The notes: a model not told the origin generated them from the letters alone. A stretch of DNA of 64,000 bases from Planctomycetaceae bacterium (GCA_024642205.1 JAHEBQ010000017.1:51024-115023), one strand, 5' to 3'. Positions 1 to 9,574 are shown, counted from the stretch's first letter. Made by a program: numbers and translations.

Positions 1-1938
1 CCGATTCGGCTGTTTGGTCAAACCATCATCCCGGGGAAACTCATTTCCTGGAAATGGGGTGAAACGGAATATGGCGTCGGTTCAATTCCGCTCGGCGGCT
101 ATGTCAAAATGCTGGGACAGGATGACAATCCGGGCAATCTGGAGGAACAGGTCAAGGGTTCGATGATCGAGGGTGAGTCGGCCGATTCGGCTATCCTGGC
201 CTCTGGCTTGATCGACAAATCAAAACTCGACCCGCGCAGCTACCTGGCAAAATCTGTACCGCAACGAATGCTGATAATTTCGGCTGGCGTTGTATTCAAT
301 TTGATTTTCGCCGTGTTTTTTGCGGCCTGGGCCTTTAAAACGGGTGTGGATTACGAACCACCGGTCATCGGTAACGTGATTGGTGGCGGCCCTGCCTGGG
401 AGCACGATCTGGCTGGAGCCGAAATGACGATGATTGGTGATAAGCCGGTAGAGGGTTATTTCACCTACATGGATATGGCTCAGGAAATTGTTTTCAATGG
501 AGATGAGAAACCACTTGAACTGAGATTCAAACGATATGGTGAAGACCAGGTGACCGTGGCTTCGATGATCCCGAAAAAGGGCTTCATTCGTCAAGCTCAA
601 GACTTGCCCCTGATTGGCGTCTCGCGTCGCTTGACGCCCGTCGTGGGCGAGCTCGGTACGCTGAAAGGCAATGCGGCCGATGAAGCAGATCCACCACTCA
701 AACCCGGGGATCGAATTGTCGAGGTCAACGGATTGCCGATCCGGGACGATCTTGAACTGCGCCAGGCGCTGGCTCGCGACGCGGATCTGGTCGCAACGTT
801 TGTTGTTGAGCGAATACCCGAGGACAAGGAACCAGGTTCGACTCGAGTCACTTCGAAGGTTCCACGAAACCCGATGCGTCGGTTCGGGTTTTCCGTTCAG
901 TGGCTGCCGATCGCGGCTATCAAACTGGGCTCGCCTGCCGAGAAATCCGGACTGAATGTCGGAGACGAGATTCTCACGATCAACGGCCAGCCACGCGGCG
1001 ATTTGCTGACCGTTGACAACCGGATGATTCTGGCGATTCGCGATGGCGTTCCGGTGACTCTGGGGGTTCGACGAAAGAGTGGGACCGAAGAAACAGTATC
1101 GATTGACCCCGTGATACCAAAAATCCTGCCAGACCTGGGCCCCAACCAACCGATCGCGATCGATTCGCTGGGCGTCGCGATCCCCACGACATTAATGGTT
1201 GAATCGGTGGAACCTGGAAGTCCAGCCGCAGAGGCTGGATTAATGGTCGGAGACGAACTCGTCTCCGTCCAGTATTTGCTTTCCGAGGCGCAGCAATCCG
1301 ACGAAGCCTATTCCGGGTTGAAAAAGAAACCTAATGTCGATTTCGTTTCTGACAACACAAGTTGGGCGGAAGTTTCCGATCTGCTGCAGGTTCTGGAAGC
1401 CGGTACCGAAGTGGAATTCAAGATCAAGAGAGGAACAACCGAGCAACCGATTTCGATGAAATCCGTTGCATCCGACGAATTCTTCCAGGGTAAACGAGGG
1501 ATTTCATTGACCGTGATGCAGAGAAATTACAAATCCGACACCTGGGGAGCTGCCCTCACCTACGGTGTCAAGCAAGTCAGGAATGACGCCCTGAGAGTCG
1601 GAAACACGTTGGCCAAGTTGATCAAAGGCAAGATCTCTCCGACGAACCTGGGTGGCCCGGGAACGATCGCGATGGCAGCGACGTCGGAAGCGTCGCAAAG
1701 TACCTCTCGATTGTTGCTGTTCTTGACCTTCCTCAGTGCGAATCTGGCGATTGTCAATTTCTTGCCGATCCCGATCCTTGACGGAGGACATATGCTGTTT
1801 TTGGCCTACGAAGGGATCTTCCGGCGGCCCGTGAGCGAACGTGTCCAGATCGTTTTGACCTATGGTGGCCTGGCCGTAATTCTTTGCTTGATGGTGTTTG
1901 TCATCTCTCTGGATATTTTTCGAATTTCAGCACTTTGA
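1..1938 (+). CDS. rseP: RseP-type site-2 membrane protease, 5' truncated by the window edge
   Basis: Intramembrane zinc metalloprotease of the RseP/S2P family, which in bacteria cleaves anti-sigma factors or signal-peptide remnants in the inner membrane. The frame is open from base 1, so the HEXXH zinc site lies outside the window. Visible residues begin just before the GSIPLGGYVKM segment that follows the first active-site helix. A membrane helix follows (about residues 88-112), then a long stretch of PDZ-like modules (about 115-190, 210-290, 300-370, 385-490) with repeated 'GSPA..AGL..GDE' signatures. The C-terminal motif NFLPIPILDGGH (about 586-597) carries the third zinc-ligand region, followed by a last helix. 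E. coli RseP has two PDZ domains, so this periplasmic part is enlarged. Identity is firm; the PDZ number is my reading of weakly conserved repeats. Confidence 0.95.
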   Translation, partial: PIRLFGQTIIPGKLISWKWGETEYGVGSIPLGGYVKMLGQDDNPGNLEEQVKGSMIEGESADSAILASGLIDKSKLDPRSYLAKSVPQRMLIISAGVVFNLIFAVFFAAWAFKTGVDYEPPVIGNVIGGGPAWEHDLAGAEMTMIGDKPVEGYFTYMDMAQEIVFNGDEKPLELRFKRYGEDQVTVASMIPKKGFIRQAQDLPLIGVSRRLTPVVGELGTLKGNAADEADPPLKPGDRIVEVNGLPIRDDLELRQALARDADLVATFVVERIPEDKEPGSTRVTSKVPRNPMRRFGFSVQWLPIAAIKLGSPAEKSGLNVGDEILTINGQPRGDLLTVDNRMILAIRDGVPVTLGVRRKSGTEETVSIDPVIPKILPDLGPNQPIAIDSLGVAIPTTLMVESVEPGSPAAEAGLMVGDELVSVQYLLSEAQQSDEAYSGLKKKPNVDFVSDNTSWAEVSDLLQVLEAGTEVEFKIKRGTTEQPISMKSVASDEFFQGKRGISLTVMQRNYKSDTWGAALTYGVKQVRNDALRVGNTLAKLIKGKISPTNLGGPGTIAMAATSEASQSTSRLLLFLTFLSANLAIVNFLPIPILDGGHMLFLAYEGIFRRPVSERVQIVLTYGGLAVILCLMVFVISLDIFRISAL

Positions 1939-2207
1939 CTTTGGCTTGCCTTGTCGGGTGTTCTTGTCAACGTGGTCCATTGTTCGGTGGACCTCGCGTC
2001 GAACATCCACATCGGTCCTATATCCTGGCTAACTGAACGGTGGTCGCGGTAGGTCTGCGGATAAACGAAATCCCGACGGAGATTGAAACACATCTCATTT
2101 CGTCTTTCCTCGGTTTCCGATTCATCAAAAATGAGTATGATTTATTCTGGCGCAAGCACCCGTTTGCCGGCGCGGTCCAACCGAGATTCAATCCAGAAAT
2201 AGAAACG

Positions 2208-2591
2208 ATGAGCGAAGCAAAAGTACGCGGTGTTGTCCATGTGGTCGAAGAGACAAAGACCTATGGACAAAAAGGCTTTCAAAAACGGCTGGTCGTCCTC
2301 GAACAAAACGATGGGCGATTTACCAACCTGATTCCCTTGGAATTTTTGCGCGACAATTGTGCTGCGGCCGACGATCTCAATGTGGGCGACAACGTTGAAG
2401 TCAGTTACAAACTCGCAGGCCGCAAATGGCAGAGAGATCCCGCCAGCGAAGTGAAGTATTTCCTGAGTGCCGAGGCGATCAGTTTCAAGGTCGTTTCCGG
2501 CTCCGCCGACGAAGGCGAATCGTCAGCCGATGCAGCTTCCGCGAATGATGCATTTTCCGAGTCGTATGATGAGAACGACATTCCGTTCTAG
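2208..2591 (+). CDS. DUF3127 OB-fold-like protein with SSB-like acidic tail
   Basis: 127-residue cytoplasmic protein. Residues 1-90 match the DUF3127 pattern (GVVHVVEETKTYGQKGF..KR.VVLEQ, then GRKWQRD), a family of unknown function predicted to fold like single-strand DNA-binding OB domains. Residues 95-120 are Ser/Ala/Glu-rich and look disordered. The last residues, SYDENDIPF, closely resemble the C-terminal tip of bacterial SSB (DDDIPF), which recruits repair and replication proteins. The frame is open upstream to 2040, but the conserved domain begins at the ATG at 2208 and the upstream residues look non-coding, so I chose 2208. No strong ribosome-binding site precedes it. A role in single-strand DNA metabolism is inference from the tail and fold. 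Confidence 0.85.
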   Translation: MSEAKVRGVVHVVEETKTYGQKGFQKRLVVLEQNDGRFTNLIPLEFLRDNCAAADDLNVGDNVEVSYKLAGRKWQRDPASEVKYFLSAEAISFKVVSGSADEGESSADAASANDAFSESYDENDIPF

Positions 2592-2719
2592 CCGCCAATG
2601 AAATTTCGTCACGAGCGCAAATGCGCGGTTCTCAATTGAGAGGTCCTGGCCGCAACCGGGGTTCGCACTCCGGTTGGCCACAACCAAATGCGGTACGTCT
2701 GTTTGGCCAAAGGCGAGCT

Positions 2720-4924
2720 ATGTTCCGTTTATCGCAGATCTTCATTTCTGGACTTGTCGCTGGCGTGTTGGGTTGCGTGGTCAGCGCGAATGCGTCAGCT
2801 CAAACGGCATCGGAGGATCCGGCCAACACCTCGAGTCGACGGCCGCACGAGCGATCAGAAACGCAGCCTGGTACGAAACCGTTGATTTCGGCGTTGCGGC
2901 CGAACATCATCCTGATCAACCTCGACGATGCGGATATGGATCTGTTTAAAGATCAAATACTGGATGCTTATTTACCCAATATCAAACGGCTGGCGACCGA
3001 GGGGCTGACGTTAACCAATTGCCACGTCGTCACACCACTCTGTGGGCCGTCGCGAACTTGCTTGCTTCGTGGTCAATACGCTCACCGGACCGGTATTAAA
3101 ACCAACCTGGCGATCGGTCCCATGAACAATGGTTTTACCGGCGCCTACGAACGGTTCAAAGAACTGGGGTATGAGCAGGAGCATCTTGGCGTCTGGATGC
3201 AGCGAGCCGGTTATCGAACGATGATGATTGGGAAATACTTGCATGGCCGCATGAATCCTGTTGATATCCCCGGTTGGGATGATCTGCATATCTGTTTTGG
3301 AGGGAACTATTTTGCCACGTCGCTCTACTCGAAGCGATTGCCAGTTCCGGAGCGTCGACATGCAACCGGTGAATCTCAGTATCGAACGGTGGTTGAGGCG
3401 GACGAAGCGGTGCAGATGATCGAACAGCACTCCCGGAACGATGCGCAAACAGTGTCTGGGAATTCGCGTCAGCCATTTTTTCTCTATCTTGCGCCCCTTG
3501 CACCCCATAAACCAGCTGGCCAAACAGCCATGCTTCAAACGGAATACGAAAACCTTGGTAAAGAAATCCGGTTGACGGAAACTCCGGACTTGAATGAAGC
3601 TGACATTTCCGACAAACCTGCTCATTTGCAAGTCGCCAAGCTCGACGACAAGGTGATGGCCTCGCTGCACGAAGAGTATCGACTCCGCGTGATGGCGACA
3701 AAATCGGTCGATGATCTCCTGGGTCGATTACGGAATACACTTGAGCGAACGGGCGATGCCGAGCGCACTTATATTTTCTTGACATCCGATCATGGTTACC
3801 AGTTGGGTCACAATCGAATGATCGCCAAGAAAGTCCCGTATCATCGAAACACCGTGGTGCCGACGTTTGTGATTGGACCCGGGATCAATCCGGGCAAGAC
3901 AGATCACCTGCTCGCACAAATCGATCTGGTGCCGACTTTTTTGGAACTTGCTGGCGGAACGGCACCGGTAACAATGGATGGAAAATCATGGGTCTCGCTT
4001 TTAAAGGATCCTGACGCGATCAAGCCTGATGGTTTCCGAGATTCACTCCTGATTCAGAATTGGGAAGAGAAAAGTCAACTTGGCAACCTGATCCCGGCCA
4101 GCTACGCGTCGCTGCGATTGAATCACCGGATTTTCACCGAGTGGTCCAACGGGCAAGTCGAGTACTACGACCTGGCGGTCGATCCCTTTCAGGTCGAGAA
4201 TCAAATCGGTTCGCTTTCAAAGGAGCAGCGAGCCGAATTTTCGCGGCGGCTGCATCAGTTGAAACAGGGCGCCCCGGAACCGGTTGTCACGTTCGCCTGC
4301 CCGGAACTGATCTCCAAAAATACACCGATTCGTGGACTGGCGGAGCACGACCAGGCAGTTGCAGCCGTCGAAGTCTCGATCCGCGATCCGCAGCACGACC
4401 TCTACTGGACGGGGAAAAGCTGGCGAAGCGGGTATTCGACTGTCGACGCCGAACTCGCCAATCCGAATGGGTTGATTACCGATTGGCACGAGTACGTGGA
4501 TCTGTCAGGGATTGAAGACAATGGAAGTATCGCGGTTGTCGCCAGGGCCAGAGATCAGCAGGGGCATTTTTCGGAGCCAAAAACCGTCACATTTCGAGTC
4601 GATGCGATCGAACCGGAGACGGTTCTCAAGCTACCTGCGAATGGCTCGATCGTCCAATCGCCAGTGACGCTGTTTGGGACCTGCGGCGACAACCAGGAGA
4701 TGCGTGGGGTCGAATTGGTCCTTGAAAATGTCGAACGGCAGACGTTTTGGGACGGCGTCGAATGGGTACCCAGGGAATCGACGTTTTTCAAACGTGTTGC
4801 CCAGGAGCGTTGGCACACGACCCTGGTGATTCCTGTTGGCCAATATCGTGCAACTGCGCGATCACTCGACCAGGCAGGGAACTATGACGGGACGCCATCG
4901 GTCACTGAATTTAGCGTGAAATAG
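2720..4924 (+). CDS. Secreted type I sulfatase with C-terminal Ig-like domains
   Basis: Exported arylsulfatase-family hydrolase, 734 residues, expected to remove sulfate esters from polysaccharides in the periplasm or outside. An upstream ATG at 2621 exists, but the ATG at 2720 starts a classical signal peptide (residues 1-27, ending ANASAQ) and is preceded by AGGCGAG. The metal-binding NLDDAD lies at 67-72. The catalytic CGPSR motif has Cys108, which would be converted to formylglycine. SDHGYQLG and the usual sulfatase C-terminal region follow. From about residue 510 two domains of Ig-like character follow (segments with YWTGKSWRSG and TFWDGVEWVPR), possibly for binding carbohydrate or surfaces. 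Substrate cannot be told. The methyltransferase gene starts 9 bases downstream. Confidence 0.93.
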   Translation: MFRLSQIFISGLVAGVLGCVVSANASAQTASEDPANTSSRRPHERSETQPGTKPLISALRPNIILINLDDADMDLFKDQILDAYLPNIKRLATEGLTLTNCHVVTPLCGPSRTCLLRGQYAHRTGIKTNLAIGPMNNGFTGAYERFKELGYEQEHLGVWMQRAGYRTMMIGKYLHGRMNPVDIPGWDDLHICFGGNYFATSLYSKRLPVPERRHATGESQYRTVVEADEAVQMIEQHSRNDAQTVSGNSRQPFFLYLAPLAPHKPAGQTAMLQTEYENLGKEIRLTETPDLNEADISDKPAHLQVAKLDDKVMASLHEEYRLRVMATKSVDDLLGRLRNTLERTGDAERTYIFLTSDHGYQLGHNRMIAKKVPYHRNTVVPTFVIGPGINPGKTDHLLAQIDLVPTFLELAGGTAPVTMDGKSWVSLLKDPDAIKPDGFRDSLLIQNWEEKSQLGNLIPASYASLRLNHRIFTEWSNGQVEYYDLAVDPFQVENQIGSLSKEQRAEFSRRLHQLKQGAPEPVVTFACPELISKNTPIRGLAEHDQAVAAVEVSIRDPQHDLYWTGKSWRSGYSTVDAELANPNGLITDWHEYVDLSGIEDNGSIAVVARARDQQGHFSEPKTVTFRVDAIEPETVLKLPANGSIVQSPVTLFGTCGDNQEMRGVELVLENVERQTFWDGVEWVPRESTFFKRVAQERWHTTLVIPVGQYRATARSLDQAGNYDGTPSVTEFSVK

Positions 4925-4933
4925 TCTGCCCTG

Positions 4934-5443
4934 ATGAAATCCGATCAAACGCCTGAACATCTTCGACATAAACCACTGACGCAGCTGGAGCGTCCGCGCG
5001 AATTGGTGCTCGCGTGCCCTGCTTTCAAGAGTAATGTCAATCTTTCACGGATTGTTCGCCTTGCCGGGTGCGCGGCCGTTGAGAAGGTAATCGCATGCGG
5101 ATCCGCAAGGATTGATCCAACGATTGCACGTGATGGAGGCGAACATGTCTTGATCGAGCGGCGGCGGACGATGTTACCGGTTCTCAGGAATCTAAAAGCA
5201 GACGGTTACCGGCTGGTTGGTCTTGAGCAAACGGATCGTTCCCAGTCAATCTACCGTTACTCGTTTCAACGTCGGACGGCACTCGTGATCGGTCATGAGC
5301 GTCACGGAATGACCGATGAAGAACTGGTGATCATGGATGATCTGATCGAAATTCCGGTTTACGGATTGCCGTTCAGTTATAACGTCGTGACTGCGACGAC
5401 GATGGCGGTTTATGAGTACCTCAAGCAGTTTCCCAATGGTTAG
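4934..5443 (+). CDS. SpoU/TrmH-family RNA 2'-O-methyltransferase
   Basis: 169-residue SPOUT-class methyltransferase, predicted to use S-adenosylmethionine to methylate a ribose 2'-OH in tRNA or rRNA. The three family motifs are visible: motif 1 NVNLSRIVRLAGC (about 34-46), motif 2 ALVIGHERHGMTDEE (about 116-130), and motif 3 IPVYGLPFSYNVVTATTM (about 139-156). Motif 3 normally reads SLNV; here it is SYNV. The protein is short and lacks an N-terminal RNA-binding extension, so it resembles the minimal TrmH/TrmL type. It starts 9 bases after the sulfatase stop and may be co-transcribed, although the functions are unrelated. Target nucleotide unknown. Confidence 0.9.
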   Translation: MKSDQTPEHLRHKPLTQLERPRELVLACPAFKSNVNLSRIVRLAGCAAVEKVIACGSARIDPTIARDGGEHVLIERRRTMLPVLRNLKADGYRLVGLEQTDRSQSIYRYSFQRRTALVIGHERHGMTDEELVIMDDLIEIPVYGLPFSYNVVTATTMAVYEYLKQFPNG

Positions 5444-5564
5444 GCGATTTTCGAAACACGTGTAGGTGGATGAAACGGGATCAATTCGGATCCGCGGATC
5501 CTGCTTTCTTGCCAGAGACTCATGAATTGTCGAGTTTGGCAACAAATAATTCCAAACTTCGTTT

Positions 5565-5570
5565 TATAAT
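5565..5570 (+). promoter_or_regulatory. Possible -10 element upstream of the pseudokinase gene
   Basis: A perfect TATAAT lies 122 bases before the GTG start at 5693 in a 250-base gap. No good -35 hexamer sits 16-18 bases upstream (TTGGCA at 5536-5541 is too far away at 23 bases), so this is weak evidence. Confidence 0.25.
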
Positions 5571-5692
5571 GTCGTCCTTCCAGCCTAAGATAGGATGACT
5601 GATTTATTGGCAGGCTGAATTGATGATTGATGAAGCGATGCAGGTCGTGCACATCAATCGCTTCTCTGTAATTTTGTCCGCAGGATATTCCC

Positions 5693-7339
5693 GTGGAAAA
5701 CAAGTATGTAGGTCCATTCCTGATCGTCAAGAAGCTTGGCAATCGTCGGCAAAAAGTCTATCACGCCCGGCAGATGGAGCAGGATCGCGACGTTGCACTG
5801 AAGTTCATTTCCATTCCTCCGACGGTCGAATGGGCCAAGGCGCTGGACAAGATTGAACGCGAAGTCAAAGAGCTTCAAAAACTGCAGCACCCCAATCTCG
5901 TCAAAGTCTATGGTGCTGGCGTCGATGGTAACCGGATTTTCTTTGCCACCGAGTTGATTGAGGGAGAATCGCTGTCCGCCGTGCTTTCCCGGCGGGGCAA
6001 GTTAGCCCCGGACCTGGTTGTTGAATACGGACGTCAGATCGCGGAGGTGCTGCGTTACCTGCATGCGAAAGACCTTATCCATTCAAAATTGACTCCTGAA
6101 AAAATTCTTGTCACGGCCGATCATCGGATCAAAATATCCGATTTGCGTCTTAACCGTTCCAAGCGTCGCCGTTGGGATTCGACTCGTCAGCACAAGCTGG
6201 ATATCGCGGCCTATATGGCGCCGGAACAATTCAGCGAAGGCGCGACTCAGAAATCGGATTTCTACTCACTGGGCGTCATTTTGTACGAGATGTTGACCGG
6301 AAAACTGCCTTACGCGCCCGATACGATGGGGCGTATGACAAAAATGAAGATCAATTTGCCCGTCCCTTCGGCGGCGGCGCATGTCATGAACTGTCCGATC
6401 TGGTTGGACAAGATTATCAGCCAGATGCTCTCCCCCGATCCTCGCAAACGTCCCCATTCCGCTCGCGCGATTGCTCTGGCGTTTGAGGAAATCAAGAATA
6501 TCGATGCGACGCAGAAAGCTGCTGTTGCTCAGATAACCGGCGGGTTCAACCCGCTGACGGCCGGGCAAGACAAAACAGAAGCGAGGCGGTTGTTGGGGTA
6601 CAAGAAACCCAAAAAAAGGAAAAACAGGGATACCCTGTTTTTTCAACGAGTCCCTTTCCAGGTTGCTGCGCTAATCCTGATTGGCGCGACAACCGTCTAT
6701 TTTCTGATCCCGCCCAGTGCTGAAAAGGTTGTGGATAATGCCAGGATCATGATCCACTCCGATGATCCGGATTTGTGGGGGAAAGCCAGGGTGAAACTCC
6801 AGCCGATCATGGACGGAGGTGGCGAATTCGCTGAGGATGCGGAGAAACTGTACTACCTTTCGCGTCGACAATCTCTGGTTTTGGGTGCTGAGAGCGGGTT
6901 AAGCAATCGTTTACAGAATGAAAATGTCCAGGCGTTCGGGAAAGCTGTCCGGCTGCAGCAGGACGGCCAGGATGTGGAGGCTCGGGAGATCTACTCCCAA
7001 CTTGTCACCAATATTGATCCTGAGGGAAGGGATCGGCATGTCTACGAGGAATCCAAATCGCGATTGGAAAAAATAGATCAACAGGAGGATCTTCCGACCG
7101 ATGTCAGCGAGCTTAGCGATTTAATTGCGATCGCTCGCGACGCCTCCACACACGGACAATTGCTGGCGGCGCACGATCGATTGGCCCGGATCGTCTACAA
7201 GTTTGCGGGAAGGGATGGATACGAGGCAATTGTTGCCGTTGCCACGGAACAGTTACAGATTATCAAACGAAAAATCGCCAGCGATGAATGGTCCGAGGAA
7301 GGGGAACCGAAGGCGACCGACGATGGCGAAAACGAGTGA
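5693..7339 (+). CDS. Membrane-anchored Ser/Thr pseudokinase
   Basis: 548 residues, GTG start. Residues 8-265 have the PknB-like protein kinase fold: VALK with Lys37, the APE motif (176-178) and SDFYSLGVILYEML. Key catalytic elements are degenerate. The glycine-rich loop reads KKLGNRRQKVYHA, the HRD motif is replaced by HSKLTPEKIL (130-139, so Lys132 stands where the catalytic Asp should be), and DFG is replaced by DLR (150-152). Known kinases need that HRD aspartate, so this is probably a pseudokinase that binds or scaffolds. One transmembrane helix (about 319-340) separates it from a 200-residue extracytoplasmic domain with helical, TPR-like character and an acidic C-terminus. It stands alone between the methyltransferase and the convergent hemW. 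Confidence 0.87.
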   Translation: MENKYVGPFLIVKKLGNRRQKVYHARQMEQDRDVALKFISIPPTVEWAKALDKIEREVKELQKLQHPNLVKVYGAGVDGNRIFFATELIEGESLSAVLSRRGKLAPDLVVEYGRQIAEVLRYLHAKDLIHSKLTPEKILVTADHRIKISDLRLNRSKRRRWDSTRQHKLDIAAYMAPEQFSEGATQKSDFYSLGVILYEMLTGKLPYAPDTMGRMTKMKINLPVPSAAAHVMNCPIWLDKIISQMLSPDPRKRPHSARAIALAFEEIKNIDATQKAAVAQITGGFNPLTAGQDKTEARRLLGYKKPKKRKNRDTLFFQRVPFQVAALILIGATTVYFLIPPSAEKVVDNARIMIHSDDPDLWGKARVKLQPIMDGGGEFAEDAEKLYYLSRRQSLVLGAESGLSNRLQNENVQAFGKAVRLQQDGQDVEAREIYSQLVTNIDPEGRDRHVYEESKSRLEKIDQQEDLPTDVSELSDLIAIARDASTHGQLLAAHDRLARIVYKFAGRDGYEAIVAVATEQLQIIKRKIASDEWSEEGEPKATDDGENE

Positions 7340-7506
7340 GGAAGTGAATTGAAATTCACGTTTGATTGTCGGGTTCGCCAACAGGAACGCCACCAAACTT
7401 GTTCCCATTATAAATTAAAAATGAACCGGACCGGGCGGGTACCGCCAAGGAAAGGCAACTGGAATGAAAGCCCTGCCATGACGACCAATTGGCGTTTGGA
7501 CGCCTC

Positions 7507-7532
7507 AAAACTGGGAGCTAATCCCCTCCCAG
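7507..7532 (-). terminator. Intrinsic terminator overlapping the hemW stop codon
   Basis: Arms 7511-7517 and 7526-7532 are perfect 7-base complements (CTGGGAG/CTCCCAG) with an 8-base loop, followed on the minus strand by TTTT. The TAG stop codon of hemW (7518-7520) falls in the loop. Confidence 0.5.
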
Positions 7533-8735
7533 GATTTCCCCGGCAATCCAGTCGAAAATCATGATCCCCCTCGGCGTTAGTCGCCAAAAGTCATCACCGC
7601 GGATGAGCAGACCATTTTCAATCCACTCGTGTTCCAATTTGCCGAGCAGAACCGATACTGACTTGCCGGTGCGCTGATGAAAATCTTTGCCTTGCACTCC
7701 TGCGATTCTTCTTAGTCCAATCACCAATCGTTCACGAGCGGCTGCTTCCCGATCGAGTAGCTCCCGGTCGGCCACGGGTGAACTTCCTTCCTCGATCAGT
7801 TTCAAGTAACGCATGGTGCTCTGGTGGTTGATTTCCCGGATTCCGTCGATGAATCTGGCTGCGCCAGGACCAAAAGCAAAAAACGGATCGCCGTTCCAGT
7901 ACCCAAGGTTATGTCGGCATTGATTTGCCGGCTTGGCGAAACTGGATACTTCGTATTGCGGTAGCCCGTTTTCGCTCAATGTGGCGATGGCCAGGGTGTA
8001 CATCTCGCCGCGCAGGTCTTCATCGGACGGACTGAGTTTGCCCTGGTTAAGGTTGTTCCAGAACCGAGTCCCTTTCTCGTATGTCAGCTCATAGGTCGAC
8101 ATGTGGTCGGGTTTGAGCGCGATCGCAGTTTCCAGGTCGGTTTCCCACGCTGAAAGCGTTTCTCCTGGGGCGGCAAAAATCAAATCCATCGAAACCAGTG
8201 AAGATTGACTTCTTGCCAATTCAATGGCGTGGCGGATATCGTCGATCGAATGGCTGCGTTCAAGCCGTTTGAGTTTGTCAGGGTCGAGCGACTGGACCCC
8301 GAGGCTGATTCGGTTGACGCCCAAACCTGTCAACGCCGCCATTCGCGCGTCGTCGAGGTCGTTAGGATTGCATTCAGCGGTGACCTCGGCCGTTGGGTTC
8401 AGATTGAATCGAGACAGGATGATCTGCCCGAGACGGTCGAGTTGTTTCGGAGAAAGGTGGCTCGGAGTCCCCCCCCCAAGAAACAGTGAATCGATTTCAT
8501 AGGATCGTTCAAGCCAGCTGATTTCGGTTTGCAGCGAGCTGAGAAATCGCTCGATCAGGTAATCTCGACCGGCGACCAGCGTGAAATTGCAATAACCACA
8601 GCGATGTCGGCAAAACGGCACGTGAATGTAGACGGAGCGGGGATCGCCGTGCCGGGGTCGAAAAGTCAGATATCGCGATTGCTGCAGGTCGTCGCCCGGG
8701 GAGTCGTTGTTTCGCATTGCCGATGTGTCATTCAT
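7518..8735 (-). CDS. hemW: HemW-type radical SAM protein (heme chaperone family)
   Basis: 405-residue radical SAM protein. Family members are annotated as oxygen-independent coproporphyrinogen III oxidase-like; HemW is now regarded as a heme chaperone, and this call follows that subgroup. The cluster-binding motif CRHRCGYC supplies Cys42, Cys46 and Cys49 in the CxxxCxxC spacing, followed by Asn-Phe as in HemW (CDF/CNF). LGGGTPS, a TAECNP segment and a C-terminal winged-helix HemN-like region are present. The frame is open to a GTG at 8744, but the ATG at 8735 shares its A with the stop of the upstream gene (TGATG), which points to translational coupling and decides the start. The terminator-like hairpin at its stop marks the transcript end. 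Confidence 0.9.
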   Translation of the reverse strand: MNDTSAMRNNDSPGDDLQQSRYLTFRPRHGDPRSVYIHVPFCRHRCGYCNFTLVAGRDYLIERFLSSLQTEISWLERSYEIDSLFLGGGTPSHLSPKQLDRLGQIILSRFNLNPTAEVTAECNPNDLDDARMAALTGLGVNRISLGVQSLDPDKLKRLERSHSIDDIRHAIELARSQSSLVSMDLIFAAPGETLSAWETDLETAIALKPDHMSTYELTYEKGTRFWNNLNQGKLSPSDEDLRGEMYTLAIATLSENGLPQYEVSSFAKPANQCRHNLGYWNGDPFFAFGPGAARFIDGIREINHQSTMRYLKLIEEGSSPVADRELLDREAAARERLVIGLRRIAGVQGKDFHQRTGKSVSVLLGKLEHEWIENGLLIRGDDFWRLTPRGIMIFDWIAGEILGGD

Positions 8736-9574
8736 CAAACCCACAACTTCAGTCGTCCGCCCAACATATCGGGCAGTCGCTGTGAAACGACTTTTTCTGC
8801 CTGGTGCCGATTGTATCTTGTGCTGAAGTGTCCGGCGATCACGACTTCATTATTGAACCTGTCCTGTCGATGAACAAAGTCGTCCAGATGCATGTGTCCG
8901 TTTTTATGGATAAGCTCTTTGCGATGTTCCGGTGAAACGAACGTCATTTCGGTGATCAAGATTTTTACATCAAAGAACTCTGGGTTATTGTCCAGGCCCG
9001 CTGGCGATGTGTCTCCCGTAAATCCGACCAAGGGAAGGCGATGTTCAATCGTGATTTCGGTTCCACATTCACGCAATTGCCGAATCTGCTCGCCGGTCAG
9101 TTCGAGAAACTCCTGTTTCAGTTTTTTTCGTCGTTCCGAAATGATGTAACCCACGCTGGGGACGGTATGCTCTGTCGCAAAGACATCAAGGATCAACTCT
9201 CGCGACAACTCAATTTCCTGACCTGCCTGGACGCCGATCAAGTCGCAGGTCATGCGACCTCGATCCAATCTGACAAACGAGTCGAGCATCTTGCGAACCG
9301 AGTCGACCGAAGAGGCCGGTAGGTAGATTTTTGGAGGCTCCATTTTCATCAGCCGACGACGCGCAACATACAGGGGTAACGCGGCGATGTGGTCGAGATG
9401 GCAATGAGAAATCAACCAAGTCGGCGTGCCCATGAAATCCCATGGGTGGGCACCCAGATCAAATCCAATTTTCAGTTCGGGGATTCGCCAGTACGACTGA
9501 ACGGCGGCTCGGGAATAGCCCTCGATCGTCAGGTTGTCGTGTTTCAGCGTTTTGATGGGTACGTTTTTGAGCAT
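8735..9574 (-). CDS. Metallo-beta-lactamase fold hydrolase, RNase Z-like
   Basis: 279-residue metallo-beta-lactamase-fold protein. The zinc motif HCHLDH (57-62) is followed by later histidines in [17 protein letters not shown] and AGHFSTRY, the order seen in the RNase Z/ElaC group that matures tRNA 3' ends. It is somewhat divergent from typical RNase Z and could be another phosphodiesterase. The frame is open to 9754, but the extra 60 residues look non-coding; the ATG at 9574 begins the conserved part ([10 protein letters not shown]). It is the first gene of a coupled pair with hemW. Confidence 0.85.
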   Translation of the reverse strand: MLKNVPIKTLKHDNLTIEGYSRAAVQSYWRIPELKIGFDLGAHPWDFMGTPTWLISHCHLDHIAALPLYVARRRLMKMEPPKIYLPASSVDSVRKMLDSFVRLDRGRMTCDLIGVQAGQEIELSRELILDVFATEHTVPSVGYIISERRKKLKQEFLELTGEQIRQLRECGTEITIEHRLPLVGFTGDTSPAGLDNNPEFFDVKILITEMTFVSPEHRKELIHKNGHMHLDDFVHRQDRFNNEVVIAGHFSTRYNRHQAEKVVSQRLPDMLGGRLKLWV

